Assembly: GCF_014451325.2 (NCBI RefSeq)
Contig: NZ_JACSCH020000004.1
Location: forward strand, 402,392 to 466,391
Length of the DNA: 64,000 nucleotides
Source: Streptomyces sp. CB02980
GTDB taxonomy: Bacteria > Actinomycetota > Actinomycetes > Streptomycetales > Streptomycetaceae
Direction: 5' to 3'
Shown piece after piece: positions 33,596 to 42,502 of the stretch (its first letter is position 1; each line of letters begins with the position of its first letter). The notes below the pieces were generated by a model. That model had not been told where the DNA came from, ran no database searches, and was given only the letters and a program-made list of their open reading frames with translations. A program made the translations under genes and the position numbers.

Positions 33596-34117
33596 TTACG
33601 GGATGAGTTCATTCCTGAAGATGGACCTAATCCTTTTCAGGATAACCATCAGTACGAGCACGAAATGGGCTAGAAGGTAGGTTAGTACGCCTGTCACTCC
33701 GGGGTTAAACTCTTCGAGGTCGAGCGATGCTCCTACTGCGAGCATGACCGTAGCTGCCAACGCCACCACTAGACCGTACGTCGCGTTCGCCTGCAGTTGC
33801 CGAATAAGGCGGATCTTTACGCTCGTGGCGAGACTTTCCACCTGAGAGTTTCGGACCTGAGCCGCAGCGCGAAGGGCGACATCGAACGACAGTACTAGGA
33901 GGTTGAACAGCAATCCTGACATAAGTGAGAGTGCTGTCAGTAGATCGCCAATTCCCCCGATTCGCCATTGAGTCGTGACGACGATCGCCGGCAGCACTGC
34001 AGGGAGTCCATAGAGGGTGAAAATATCCGATTTGGATACACTCTCCTGTTCATCGCCCCCCGTGCGCAATGTTTGGAAATGGTCGACAAATATCGGCTTA
34101 AGGTTCAGCATCCTCAC
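33596..34117 (-). CDS. Unknown four-helix membrane protein of the island cassette
   Basis: 173 residues with four predicted membrane helices: IFTLYGLPAVLPAIVVTTQW, LLTALSLMSGLLFNLLVLSF, TYGLVVALAATVMLAVGASL and VLTYLLAHFVLVLMVILKRI. A basic KIRLIRQLQ loop lies between helices 2 and 3. No family is recognised. The GTG at 34117 has GGAGGT upstream; ATG 34111 is also possible. It overlaps the end of the upstream gene by 20 nt, so the two are an operon. GC content and codon choice are clearly lower than in flanking genes, a sign of transfer. Confidence 0.7.
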   Translation of the reverse strand: MRMLNLKPIFVDHFQTLRTGGDEQESVSKSDIFTLYGLPAVLPAIVVTTQWRIGGIGDLLTALSLMSGLLFNLLVLSFDVALRAAAQVRNSQVESLATSVKIRLIRQLQANATYGLVVALAATVMLAVGASLDLEEFNPGVTGVLTYLLAHFVLVLMVILKRIRSIFRNELIP

Positions 34118-35108
34118 TGGGCGGCACCTCCAGGCGGTATTCATTCCAGCTGTCTGGCCATGTGAACTGTTGTTCCGCCACTGACTGGCGGGTCAGGCTG
34201 ATGTCCTCGGCTAGGTCTAGTGCCACCTTCATGGCCTCCTGATAGAAGGCTGAATCCGAGAGGACCCCGTCGTCATTAAGGAGGTCATCGTCGATCTCGA
34301 AGGTGACAACAGGAGTCTTACCAGACGCCACTGACACCGTACGGGTGGTGCGGCCTACGCGGACCTCCACGCGCAGGTCGCTGTAGTCCACCCCCTGCCA
34401 CTCAAGGAGGCTGGATACCTCCCTCTCCCCTCGCACTACCTTTTCGATCACTTTCTTGCCGAGGCTGCCGCGTCGAGGCGACGAAATTACCGTTTCCATG
34501 GTTCCGAGCTCGGTTTCGTGCTGGTTGAGCTCGTAACGGTCGGCGATATCTCGGGGAACGCTGTTTCGGACCAGGCGTATTTTTTTCACCTGCCCGCTTT
34601 CCAGGACGCGAGAAACGGCGGCCTCGGGGGACAAGTTACTGACTTCGACCACGTACTCTCCGAAGCGTTTCCGGAAGGCCCTCCGCAGCCCAGTGGAAAA
34701 CATGCTAAATACGCCACGGTTGTGAATGCGCTCAGTCAGGAATAGGCCAACCTCCCTCTCCTTTGGGAGGATGAGTAGGTTCCGATACTGAAGGACCTCT
34801 ACGTCGGACTGCTCTCGATTGAAGCGAGGGGTCCCACTGCCTCTGTCTTCGAACTTGGATGTAACCCCGTACTCGCCAAGGCCTAGCGTTGCGTGTATGT
34901 GTCGGTTGCTGTGATTGACTTCAGGGGCTTTGAGTATTTGCTTGTTGTCAGGGTTGTCGAATCCATCCTCTTGGAGAGACTGCAGGTAGCCGTGCAATAC
35001 CTTTAGGAGGTCGTTTCCGTTTCCGTCGAAATTGTCGAACTTGAGAGGCTCCTTCTTCTGTCGCCTATGTACGACGATCTTGTAAGCCGCGATTGAGTGT
35101 TCGGCCAT
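34098..35108 (-). CDS. Unknown soluble protein of the island cassette
   Basis: 336-aa probably cytosolic protein with no recognised motif. It starts MAEHSIAAYKIVVHRRQKK. The middle has LQYRNLLILPKEREVGLFLTE and a FRKRFGEYVVEV segment. The end is charged. GGGAGG lies 7 nt before the ATG. It is the first gene of a two-gene operon with a four-helix membrane protein. The low GC content and island location suggest accessory function. Soluble-plus-membrane pairs of this size are seen in phage-defence systems such as Kiwa (KwaA/KwaB), but the order here is reversed and no DUF4868 match can be claimed by eye. Confidence 0.7.
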   Translation of the reverse strand: MAEHSIAAYKIVVHRRQKKEPLKFDNFDGNGNDLLKVLHGYLQSLQEDGFDNPDNKQILKAPEVNHSNRHIHATLGLGEYGVTSKFEDRGSGTPRFNREQSDVEVLQYRNLLILPKEREVGLFLTERIHNRGVFSMFSTGLRRAFRKRFGEYVVEVSNLSPEAAVSRVLESGQVKKIRLVRNSVPRDIADRYELNQHETELGTMETVISSPRRGSLGKKVIEKVVRGEREVSSLLEWQGVDYSDLRVEVRVGRTTRTVSVASGKTPVVTFEIDDDLLNDDGVLSDSAFYQEAMKVALDLAEDISLTRQSVAEQQFTWPDSWNEYRLEVPPSEDAEP

Positions 35109-35281
35109 GAAGTGCCTCCCTTGCCGTGGTCGTTGAAGGATCATCGTATGGCTTGTGATCGCGATCGGGCCGACATTGAGGAAAGGGGTGTGATTCAAAC
35201 ATTTCTTATGATGTAGGCCGGATCGTCCTGTAAGCGAATGAACACCGCAAAGGTCAGCTTCCGGAGCTACCGTCCACCCCA

Positions 35282-35431
35282 ACTCCCATCCCGTCTGCCG
35301 TCGACCCACACACCGTGGAGCAGGCGCGGTGCCGGGCGTCCAGGTGGAGCGCGCCACTGTACGAACGACCTGGACGCCCGGTGCCGTGTCTGCTCGGCTC
35401 TGCCTGGGTCGACGGCAGACGGGATGGGAGT
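35282..35431. repeat. 150-bp imperfect hairpin element
   Basis: Outer arms are a perfect 27-bp inverted repeat (35282-35308 with 35405-35431; arm starts ACTCCCATCCCGTCTGCC). Inner arms pair imperfectly, with CCGGGCGTCCAGGT perfect around a ~22-nt loop. It lies in the gene-free stretch 35109-35785. It could be a MITE-like element, a structured RNA or a strong terminator. The rest of that stretch shows no credible gene. Confidence 0.7.
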
Positions 35432-35785
35432 CCCCACCTCAACAACCCACGGCCGGCACCCGCCCACGGAGCCCCGTCCATCCCGGAGCCTGAGTGCCCC
35501 CGCCGGAGGCATCAGCTTGAGCGGCACTCGCGTACCGCCTCGGCCACCTGGTGAGTTCGCCCCCATCAACCCGAGCTGTCAGGCGTGCGGACGGCGGCCG
35601 GGCTGGAGCGGGGCGGAGACAGGAGCGCAGGCCCGGGCGACGGGCCGCGCGCGCCGCGCCGTGCGCGGCGGGTGCCTTGATGAGGTAGAGAAACCTGTAA
35701 CAGCTCCCCTGTCGTTCCTCGTGTCGGCGTGCACGTGAACGTGTCCAGCCGCGTATGGATGAACGTGCCCGGCCCCCTCAGCGGG

Positions 35786-36265
35786 TTACCGGGGAGGCAA
35801 CCCCACTCGGGCGCGCCAGTGGTCCGCGTTGTGAGGATCAGCCAGCCAGCCGGTCAGACGTTCAACGCTGGCACGGAAGGCCTCGGGCAACGAGGTGTAC
35901 TCGCCGATCTCGAGCCTGATGGCGTCAACATCATGGGTGGCGTGATCGGTGTCGCACCAGCAGGCCACGTTCACTGCCGAGTCGACCGCGAGCCGTCCCG
36001 CTTCTGTCCACACCACCTGAAGCAGGAACTCCAGCTGATCGACCCCGTCGGCGTGCTCGATGACATCCAGGCCGAGGATGACCGGTGTCCCTACCCGCGA
36101 CCCTGGGAAGGTGGCGTGCTCCGGGAACCACTCCCAGTCCGCCGTGTCTCTGCCAACACAGACCGCGTCGACCGTGCGTGCCGCCTGATTCAGAGAATCC
36201 ACATCAGCCGGCGGCAGGAGAGGAAAGAGCGTGTTCCAGGGGACGTCGTCGAAGCTACCTCGCAT
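35786..36265 (-). CDS. Hypothetical protein in the island
   Basis: 159-aa soluble acidic protein (MRGSFDDVPWNTLFPLLPPADVDSLNQAARTV, then EFLLQVVWTEAGRLAVDSAVNVACWCDTDHA and LPEAFRASVERLTGWLADPHNADHWRARVGL). No known domain is recognised. Tryptophan-rich segments and an intact frame suggest a real gene. The ATG at 36265 is used; GTG 36295 is possible. GC content is near the chromosomal level, unlike the cassette to its left. Confidence 0.55.
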   Translation of the reverse strand: MRGSFDDVPWNTLFPLLPPADVDSLNQAARTVDAVCVGRDTADWEWFPEHATFPGSRVGTPVILGLDVIEHADGVDQLEFLLQVVWTEAGRLAVDSAVNVACWCDTDHATHDVDAIRLEIGEYTSLPEAFRASVERLTGWLADPHNADHWRARVGLPPR

Positions 36266-36400
36266 GAGTCGATCATCCCTGGCTACGGCTCGCACGACGG
36301 GCCCTTCCCCGCACTCATGTGGAAAGCCCCCACAGCCAGAAAGCTGAGCACGTTCCTCTGGACCGGGTTGAGCACTTCGCCGAGTACGCCGACACTTCGG

Positions 36401-37092
36401 CTATGCCGTGGTGAGTGCGTCGGCGATGGCCTGCATGTCCTCGGTGATGACGCCGGCCTGCGCCTCGGCGAACTGGTCCACCTTGTGGGGCTTGTTGGCG
36501 TAGCCGATCACCGTTGCGCCCGCTGCGTGGGCCGCCTGGATGTCCGTGAGTGAGTCGCCGATCAGGGTGCAGCTCGTGACGTCGATGTGCATCTGCTCGG
36601 CTGCAGTGATGAGCGGGAACGGGTTCGGCTTCATCAGGTGCGGTTGCTCGGAGGGTCGACCCACGATCTTCGTGACGTACTCCTCCAGGCCGTGAAGCTC
36701 GAGGAAGACCCGTACGCACTCAGTGGAGTTGTTGCTCACCACCGCTACGCCTCGACCGGCCGAACGTGCTGCCTGGAGTGCTTCGGCTGCTCCTGGAGTC
36801 GGCTGGCCTGCCACCGCAACGGCTCGGACCTCAGCGGCCGTGAGGGCCTGCTCGATCTTCTGGCCGAGTTCGGTGTCGGCCTCGTGCGCGATGCGCAGGA
36901 CCTCGATGGGGTCGTCTGTCTGGGAGGCCTTCGTGCCGCGGCTTCATCCTGAGCGGAGAGGAGGGCGGTCAGCTCCCGCGCCACCTCGGGCGCCAGCAGT
37001 CCCGCGAACACGTCGCACACGGGTCCGTCGAAGTCGAAGAGGATGACGCGGGCGTTCGCCAGGGTCTCGGTGAGCGGGTCAGCGTGCGTCAA
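36401..37092 (-). pseudogene. HAD-superfamily hydrolase, broken by a frameshift
   Basis: The N-terminal part (TTG 37092; LTHADPLTETLANARVILFDFDGPVCDVF) carries HAD motif I DxDxP/V. In that frame it runs into Arg/Ser-rich nonsense after LLSAQDEAA. The C-terminal part continues in another frame from about 36950 (TDDPIEVLRIAHEADTEL..., VAVVSNNS = motif II, KPNPFPL = motif III Lys, IGDSLTDIQAA = motif IV). So one indel at ~36905-36960 splits an otherwise complete phosphatase-like protein of ~225 aa. It overlaps the upstream gene's stop by 14 nt. A sequencing error would give the same picture. Confidence 0.7.
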
Positions 37093-37564
37093 GGTCGAAG
37101 TCCCTTCCGATGGTCTCCCAGACGCTGTCGAACCACATCCGGGCCTGTTGGACCTGTTGGGCTCCGCCCGAGGACTCGCCGTCGTTGATCGAGTGATGGA
37201 AGAGGACGGTGTCCTTGCCCACGAGGTCGTAGATCTCGATCGTCTCGCCCTGGGCGACGACCTTGTTGGGGCGGATCGGGTAGTACCCGAAGAACGCGTC
37301 CTCGTTGTTGACCACGTAGAGCTTGAAGAACTGCGTGCCGCTATGGACGCGGATGCTGATCCTGGTCTCGGCGACCAGGCCGAGGTGCCCAAGCTCCGTG
37401 ATGGCGTCCCTGATGCTGCGGGTGTAGCCGACCCGAGCAGATCGAGCAGGTCTACAGCGTCGCTCGCCATCGCCAGGCATGGAGCAAGGCTTGAGCCCTG
37501 CTTCAGTGGGGCGTTGGTCCCCTCCGGCGTACCGCAGGCAGGCTCCACACCCTGCGGTCCTCAC
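37079..37564 (-). pseudogene. N-terminally truncated gene next to the right attachment repeat
   Basis: About 115 convincing C-terminal residues remain (SIRDAITELGHLGLVAETRI, then KLYVVNNEDAFFGYYPIRPNKVVAQGE, IEIYDLVGKDTVLFHH, ending FDLDAR). The preceding ~45 residues of the frame are Cys/Arg-rich and do not look natural; another frame reads MASDAVDLLDLLG just before, hinting at a second frameshift. No upstream domain is left before the direct repeat at 37646. The stop overlaps the HAD gene, so both were probably one operon. Function not recognised. Confidence 0.5.
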
Positions 37565-37645
37565 CTGCGGCGACGCCCCAAGATCCCGTCCACGCCTCGT
37601 CCACAGACCTCGACATACGGCCGCTCAGCCCTGCTCACGCCTGCA

Positions 37646-37757
37646 CATACAACAAGACCCCGCTCTCAGCGTTTCCGCTGATCACGGGGTCTGTGTGGCA
37701 CTCCTTGCGAAGTGCCCCCGGCAGGATTCGAACCTGCGCACACGGCTCCGGAGGCCG
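37646..37757. repeat. Right attachment-site-like direct repeat of the tRNA-Arg island
   Basis: 112-bp partner of 33281-33392 (two mismatches). It covers the 3' half of the intact tRNA and its terminator, the classical integration target of tyrosine-recombinase elements. Confidence 0.85.
37655..37692 (-). terminator. tRNA-Arg terminator
   Basis: Minus strand: AGACCCCG ... CGGGGTCT stem with an inner CAGCG-GAAA-CGCTG hairpin, followed by CTTGTTGT. It begins 21 nt after the tRNA 3' end. The copy in the left repeat (33290-33327) keeps the stem through a G-U pair. Confidence 0.8.
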
Positions 37758-37784
37758 TTGCTCTATCCCCTGAGCTACGGGGGC
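37713..37784 (-). tRNA. tRNA-Arg (anticodon CCG)
   Basis: 72 nt folding as a cloverleaf: acceptor GCCCCCG/CGGGGGC with discriminator A, D arm GCTC...GAGC, anticodon stem ACGGC/GCCGT with loop CTCCGGA (anticodon CCG), T arm GCAGG-TTCGAAT-CCTGC. CCA is not encoded. It reads CGG codons. Its 3' half is duplicated 4365 bp away, making it an integration site. Confidence 0.96.
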
Positions 37785-37944
37785 GTCCGCCGCGTTCGGC
37801 GGCGACGGGTAGAACCCTACCAGCTCTGCGGGAGTGGCTGTGAACAGGTATTTCCGGGGTGTCACCAGGGGCTGGGTCCCCCGCACGGGTCAGAAGTGGG
37901 CAAAACCCGGACGCGGCCGTTCGGGGCGGCCTACTCTCGTTCGT

Positions 37945-38427
37945 GTGTCAGGCGTGTCCGGTCGGGTGCTCGTTGTCGACGACAACAAGGTGATCCGGCA
38001 GTTGATCAGGGTCAATCTCGAACTCGAGGGGTTCGAGGTCGTGACCGCGGCCGATGGTGCCGAGTGTCTGGATGTCGTACATCAGGTCTGTCCTGATGTC
38101 GTCACCCTGGACGTCGTCATGCCCCGCTTGGACGGGATCAAGACGGCCGAGCGGCTGCGGGCCGATCCTCGGACCAGCCACCTCCCCGTCGCGATCATCA
38201 GCGCCTGTGGTGAGCACGAGGTGTCCGGTGGGGTCGCATCCGGCGTCGACGCCTTTCTCGCCAAACCCTTCGAGCCCGCCGAGCTCGTCCGCGTCGTCCG
38301 TCAGCTGCTGCACCGCGAGCGGCGCGAGCGGCCCGAGGGGGCCGGGCCCGACGGGGGAGAGGACCCGGCCGCAGTCGACGGCTGCCAGGAGTCCCGACGC
38401 GCCGGGAGCACCAACCGTCCGCACTGA
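37945..38427 (+). CDS. Single-domain response regulator
   Basis: 160-aa receiver-only protein. The acidic pair is VVDDN (Asp12-13), the phospho-acceptor is Asp56 (VTLDVVMPRLDG), the switch Ser is in IISACGE (~87) and Lys107 is in FLAKPFEP. The C-terminal ~35 residues are charged and disordered; no output domain is present, so it acts by protein contact. GTG 37945 (VSGVSGRVLVVDD) is chosen; GTG 37939 and 37954 are in frame. No kinase is adjacent. Confidence 0.85.
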   Translation: MSGVSGRVLVVDDNKVIRQLIRVNLELEGFEVVTAADGAECLDVVHQVCPDVVTLDVVMPRLDGIKTAERLRADPRTSHLPVAIISACGEHEVSGGVASGVDAFLAKPFEPAELVRVVRQLLHRERRERPEGAGPDGGEDPAAVDGCQESRRAGSTNRPH

Positions 38428-38528
38428 GCGCGGTCGGTCGTCCGGCCACCGGGCCCGTCCCCGCCTCGGGTGACCGCATGGCGAAACCGGTTCGCGTTCC
38501 GCCCCCCCTCCTCCCCTACGCTTGTCCC

Positions 38529-39647
38529 GTGACCCCCGCGGACCTCTCCCTCACCGTGCTGCACGCCGTGCGCCGTGCGGTCGACGACGGTGCGCTGCGG
38601 GTCGACGTACCCCCGCTGGTCAAGGTCGAGCGGTCTCGGCCCGGTGGCGTCGGCGAGTACGCCAGCAACGTCGCTCTCACCCTCGCCCGGTCCGCCGGAC
38701 GCGCCGCCCTCGACGTCGCCGGGATCCTGGAAGAGCGTCTCCGTGACGCCCCCGGGCTCCAAGAGGTCTCCGTCACCGGGCCCGGCTTCCTGAACTTCAC
38801 CCTTCGGCCCGACGCCGGCGGCGAACTCGTACGGGCCGTCCGCGAGGCCGGGGACGCGTACGGGAGCGGTACCGCCCTCGCCGGGGTCACCGTCCGCTTC
38901 GCCGACCTGACAGAGTCGCGCGCGCTGCTCGTCACCGAGACCGTCGTCCGGCTCCTCCGGAGCCAGGGCGCCGACGCCGGGTTCCGCGGGGACGAGTGGA
39001 TGGATGAGCCGGCAGACCAGCGGGTTGCCGAGCGGATGGATGAGCCCGTTGCCGGTCGGGTTGCCGGTCGGGTTGTCGGGCGGGTTGTCGGGCGGGTTGA
39101 CCAGCGGGTTGATGAGCGTGTCGACGAGCTCGTCCACGCGCGCGGCGACGAGCGGATTCACGTGTACCCGGGGGTGTACGACCCCGACAGCCTCGGTGTC
39201 GACGCCGCCCGCTGGGCCCTGCTCCGGCCCGCCCCCCAGGACCGGCCCCTCGACGGGCCGCCCCTCCTTGTCCAGCATGAGCGCAACCCCCTCTTCCGCG
39301 TGCGGTACGCCCACTCCCGGGTCCGGCGGCTGCTCGCCAACGCCGCTCAGCTCGGATTCGAGCCCGCGTACGAGACTCCCGTCCACGCACCCGAACTTCT
39401 CGGCGTTCTCGGCGACCACCCCGTCGCCCTCCTCACCGCCGCCCGCCACCGCGCCCCCGACCGGGTCGCCCGGCACCTGGAAGCCACCGCCGACGCGCTG
39501 CTCGCGTTCCAGCACACCGTTCTGCCGCTCGGCGACGAGAAACCCTCGGCCGCCCATCGTTCCCGGCTCGCGCTCGCCGAAGCCGCCGGGACGGTGCTCG
39601 CCGGTGGCCTCTCCGTGCTCGGCATCAGCGCACCCGAACGGATTTGA
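38529..39647 (+). CDS. nrtL: NrtL: ArgS-like anticodon-binding (DALR) protein without synthetase core
   Basis: 372 residues. The N-terminal part resembles the ArgS Add-1 domain (VKVERSRPGGVGEYASNVALTLARSAG... VTGPGFLNFTL). The C-terminal DALR-type helical domain (NPLFRVRYAHSRVRRLLANAAQLGF ... FQHTVLPLGDEKPSAAHRSRLALAEAAGTVLAGGLSVLGISAPERI) follows. The Rossmann catalytic core with HIGH/KMSKS is missing, so it cannot charge tRNA. It always sits next to lysA in actinobacteria. Residues ~165-205 are an in-frame short-repeat expansion (AGRVAGRVVGRVVGRVDQRV). GTG 38529 is used. Confidence 0.8.
   Translation: MTPADLSLTVLHAVRRAVDDGALRVDVPPLVKVERSRPGGVGEYASNVALTLARSAGRAALDVAGILEERLRDAPGLQEVSVTGPGFLNFTLRPDAGGELVRAVREAGDAYGSGTALAGVTVRFADLTESRALLVTETVVRLLRSQGADAGFRGDEWMDEPADQRVAERMDEPVAGRVAGRVVGRVVGRVDQRVDERVDELVHARGDERIHVYPGVYDPDSLGVDAARWALLRPAPQDRPLDGPPLLVQHERNPLFRVRYAHSRVRRLLANAAQLGFEPAYETPVHAPELLGVLGDHPVALLTAARHRAPDRVARHLEATADALLAFQHTVLPLGDEKPSAAHRSRLALAEAAGTVLAGGLSVLGISAPERI
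39020..39125 (+). repeat. In-frame ~15-bp tandem repeat within nrtL
   Basis: Repeats of GTTG(C/T)CGG(T/G)CGGG and GACCAGCGGGTTGATGAGCG encode (A/V)GRV and D(Q/E)RV units. The frame is kept, so the expansion is tolerated between the two domains. Confidence 0.7.
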
Positions 39648-39659
39648 AAGAGTTCAGAC

Positions 39660-41051
39660 ATGAGTCGTTCCGCCCATCCCGCAGGCCCTCGCCACGCCGA
39701 CGTCCTTCCCGAGGGTCACTACACCGCGCCCCCCGCAGACCTCAACGTCCTCGACCCCAAGGTGTGGTCCCGGACCGTCGAGCGGGACGAGCGCGGTGTC
39801 GCCACCGTCGGGGGGCTGAGCGTGACCGACCTCGCCGAGGAGTTCGGGACCCCCGCCTACTTCCTCGACGAGAGCGACTTCCGCGCTCGCTGCCGCGCCT
39901 GGGCCGAGGCCTTCGGCAAGGACGCCGACGTCTTCTACGCCGGGAAGGCCTTCCTCTCCCGGGCCATCGTGCGGTGGCTCAAGGAAGAGGGGCTGAACCT
40001 CGACGTGTGTTCCGGTGGGGAGCTCACCACCGCCCTCTCCGCCGGGATGCCCGCCGAGCGCATCGCCTTCCACGGCAACAACAAGAGCGAGAACGAGATC
40101 CGTACGGCCGTCGAGGCCGGTGTGGGGCGGATCGTTCTCGACTCCTTCCAGGAGATCGTGCGCGTCGCGCACATCGCGCAGTCCCTCGGCAAGCGCCAGC
40201 GCGTGCAGATCCGCGTGACCGTCGGCGTCGAGGCCCACACGCACGAGTTCATCGCCACCGCGCACGAGGACCAGAAGTTCGGCATCGCGCTCGCCGGCGG
40301 ACAGGCCGCCGAGGCCGTGCGCCGCGCGCTGAAGCTGGACGGGCTCGAGCTCATCGGCATCCACTCGCACATCGGCTCGCAGATCTTCGACATGGCCGGC
40401 TTCGAGGTCTCCGCGCGGCGGGTCGTCCAGCTGCTCGCCCAGGTGCGGGACGAGCACGGTGTCGAGCTGCCCGAGATCGACCTCGGCGGCGGCCTCGGCA
40501 TCGCGTACACCTCCGAGGACGACCCGCGCGAGCCGCACGAGATCGCCAAGGCGCTGAGCGAGATCGTGACGCGCGAGTGCGAGTCCGCGGGCCTTGCCAC
40601 CCCCCGTATCTCCGTCGAGCCCGGCCGTGCCATCGTCGGGCCCACCGCCTTCACGCTGTACGAGGTCGGCACCGTCAAGCCGCTCGAAGGGCTGCGGACG
40701 TACGTGAGCGTCGACGGCGGCATGTCGGACAACATCCGCACCGCGCTGTACGACGCCGAGTACAGCGTCAACCTCGTCTCGCGGACCAGCGACGCCGCGC
40801 CCATGCTCTCCCGGGTCGTCGGCAAGCACTGCGAGAGCGGCGACATCGTCGTACGGGACGCCTTCCTGCCCTCGGACCTGGCGCCCGGCGACCTCATCGC
40901 CGTGCCGGCCACCGGTGCGTACTGCCGCTCCATGGCCAGCAACTACAACCACGCACTCCGGCCCCCCGTCGTCGCCGTCCGTGACGGCGAGGCGCGGGTC
41001 ATCGTGCGGCGCGAGACGGAGGAAGATCTCCTGCGTCTCGACGTCGGATGA
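39660..41051 (+). CDS. lysA: Diaminopimelate decarboxylase
   Basis: 463-aa fold-III PLP enzyme making L-lysine from meso-diaminopimelate, the last lysine step. The PLP Lys is in [36 protein letters not shown] and EPGRAIVGP bind the cofactor phosphate. The catalytic Cys region is KHCESGDIV, and [19 protein letters not shown] is at the end. Length fits the family. The ATG is 12 nt after nrtL, so the two form an operon. Confidence 0.95.
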   Translation: MSRSAHPAGPRHADVLPEGHYTAPPADLNVLDPKVWSRTVERDERGVATVGGLSVTDLAEEFGTPAYFLDESDFRARCRAWAEAFGKDADVFYAGKAFLSRAIVRWLKEEGLNLDVCSGGELTTALSAGMPAERIAFHGNNKSENEIRTAVEAGVGRIVLDSFQEIVRVAHIAQSLGKRQRVQIRVTVGVEAHTHEFIATAHEDQKFGIALAGGQAAEAVRRALKLDGLELIGIHSHIGSQIFDMAGFEVSARRVVQLLAQVRDEHGVELPEIDLGGGLGIAYTSEDDPREPHEIAKALSEIVTRECESAGLATPRISVEPGRAIVGPTAFTLYEVGTVKPLEGLRTYVSVDGGMSDNIRTALYDAEYSVNLVSRTSDAAPMLSRVVGKHCESGDIVVRDAFLPSDLAPGDLIAVPATGAYCRSMASNYNHALRPPVVAVRDGEARVIVRRETEEDLLRLDVG

Positions 41052-41087
41052 TGAAATAGTCGAGTGATGAAATAGATGTCTCAGGAT

Positions 41088-41116
41088 CCGGACGAGGGGC
41101 TGAAACCCCCGTCCGG
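41088..41116 (+). terminator. Hairpin after lysA
   Basis: CCGGACGaGGGG and CCCCCGTCCGG pair around CTGAAA. It lies 37 nt after lysA and 79 nt before hom and may partly separate the two genes. Confidence 0.6.
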
Positions 41117-41194
41117 TGAGTGAGACTGGTTCCACCGTTGAGAACCGCAGAGACTCGAACGTAGAGATACGAAGTAGGACGAGAAAGAGGTCGG

Positions 41195-42496
41195 ATGATG
41201 CGTACGCGTCCGCTGAAGGTGGCGCTGCTGGGCTGTGGAGTGGTCGGCTCAGAGGTGGCGCGCATCATGACGACGCACGCCGACGACCTCGCCGCGCGCA
41301 TCGGCGCCCCGGTCGAGCTCGCCGGCGTGGCGGTCCGCCGCCCGGACAAGGTCCGCGAGGGCATCCCCGCGGAGCTGATCACCACCGATGCCACCGCCCT
41401 CGTGAAACGGGGGGACATCGACGTGATCGTCGAGGTCATCGGCGGGGTCGAGCCGGCCCGCACCCTCATCACCACCGCCTTCGAGCACGGGGCCTCCGTC
41501 GTCTCGGCGAACAAGGCGCTGCTCGCCCAGGACGGCGCGAACCTCTACGCCGCCGCCCAGGAGCACGGCCAGGACCTCTACTACGAGGCCGCCGTCGCCG
41601 GCGCCATCCCGCTCATCCGCCCGCTGCGCGAGTCCCTCGCCGGCGACAAGATCAACCGCGTGATGGGCATCGTCAACGGCACGACCAACTTCATCCTCGA
41701 CAAGATGGACACCTCCGGGGCCGGCTACTCCGAGGCGCTCGACGAGGCCACCGCCCTCGGGTACGCCGAGGCCGACCCGACCGCCGACGTCGAGGGCTTC
41801 GACGCCGCCGCCAAGGCCGCCATCCTCGCCGGGATCGCCTTCCACACGCGCGTGCGCCTCGACGACGTCTACCGCGAGGGCATGACCGAGGTCACCGCCG
41901 CCGACTTCGCCTCCGCCAAGCAGATGGGCTGCACCATCAAGCTGCTCGCCATCTGCGAGCGCGCCGCCGACGGCGAGTCCGTCACCGCGCGCGTGCACCC
42001 GGCGATGATCCCGCTCAGCCACCCGCTGGCCTCCGTCCGCGAGGCGTACAACGCGGTCTTCGTCGAGGCCGACGCCGCCGGGCAGCTCATGTTCTACGGC
42101 CCCGGCGCCGGCGGCGCTCCGACCGCCTCGGCCGTCCTCGGCGACCTCGTCGCCGTGTGCCGCAACAAGCTCAACGGGGCCAACGGCCCCGGCGAGTCCG
42201 CGTACACCCAGCTGCCCGTGAGCCCCATGGGCGACGTGGTGACGCGGTACCACATCAGCCTCGACGTGGCCGACAAGCCGGGCGTCCTCGCCCAGGTCGC
42301 GACGGTCTTCGCCGAGCACGGCGTATCCATCGACACGGTGCGCCAGCACGGTCGTCAGGACGGAGACGGCGAGGCCTCCCTCGTCGTCGTCACCCACCGC
42401 GCGCCCGACGCCGCCCTTTCGGGGACCGTCGAGGCGCTGCGCAAGCTCGACACCGTGCGCGGTGTCGCCAGCATCATGCGTGTTGAAGGGGAGTAA
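41195..42496 (+). CDS. hom: Homoserine dehydrogenase
   Basis: 433-aa NAD(P)-dependent enzyme converting aspartate semialdehyde to homoserine. The Rossmann motif is VALLGCGVVGSEVA, the catalytic region NGTTNFILDKMD...EADPTADVEGFDAAAKAAILA contains the conserved Asp/Lys, and a C-terminal ACT domain (YHISLDVADKPGVLAQVATVFAEHGVSIDTVRQ) fits feedback control by threonine. AAAGAGG precedes the ATG. It is 6 nt before thrC. Confidence 0.95.
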   Translation: MMRTRPLKVALLGCGVVGSEVARIMTTHADDLAARIGAPVELAGVAVRRPDKVREGIPAELITTDATALVKRGDIDVIVEVIGGVEPARTLITTAFEHGASVVSANKALLAQDGANLYAAAQEHGQDLYYEAAVAGAIPLIRPLRESLAGDKINRVMGIVNGTTNFILDKMDTSGAGYSEALDEATALGYAEADPTADVEGFDAAAKAAILAGIAFHTRVRLDDVYREGMTEVTAADFASAKQMGCTIKLLAICERAADGESVTARVHPAMIPLSHPLASVREAYNAVFVEADAAGQLMFYGPGAGGAPTASAVLGDLVAVCRNKLNGANGPGESAYTQLPVSPMGDVVTRYHISLDVADKPGVLAQVATVFAEHGVSIDTVRQHGRQDGDGEASLVVVTHRAPDAALSGTVEALRKLDTVRGVASIMRVEGE

Positions 42497-42502
42497 GGAC
42501 CC

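Noticed and set aside
35238..35738. 166-codon plus-strand ORF
   Set aside because: It crosses the hairpin element, is Arg/Pro/Ser-rich and lacks a ribosome site; probably chance coding in GC-rich DNA.
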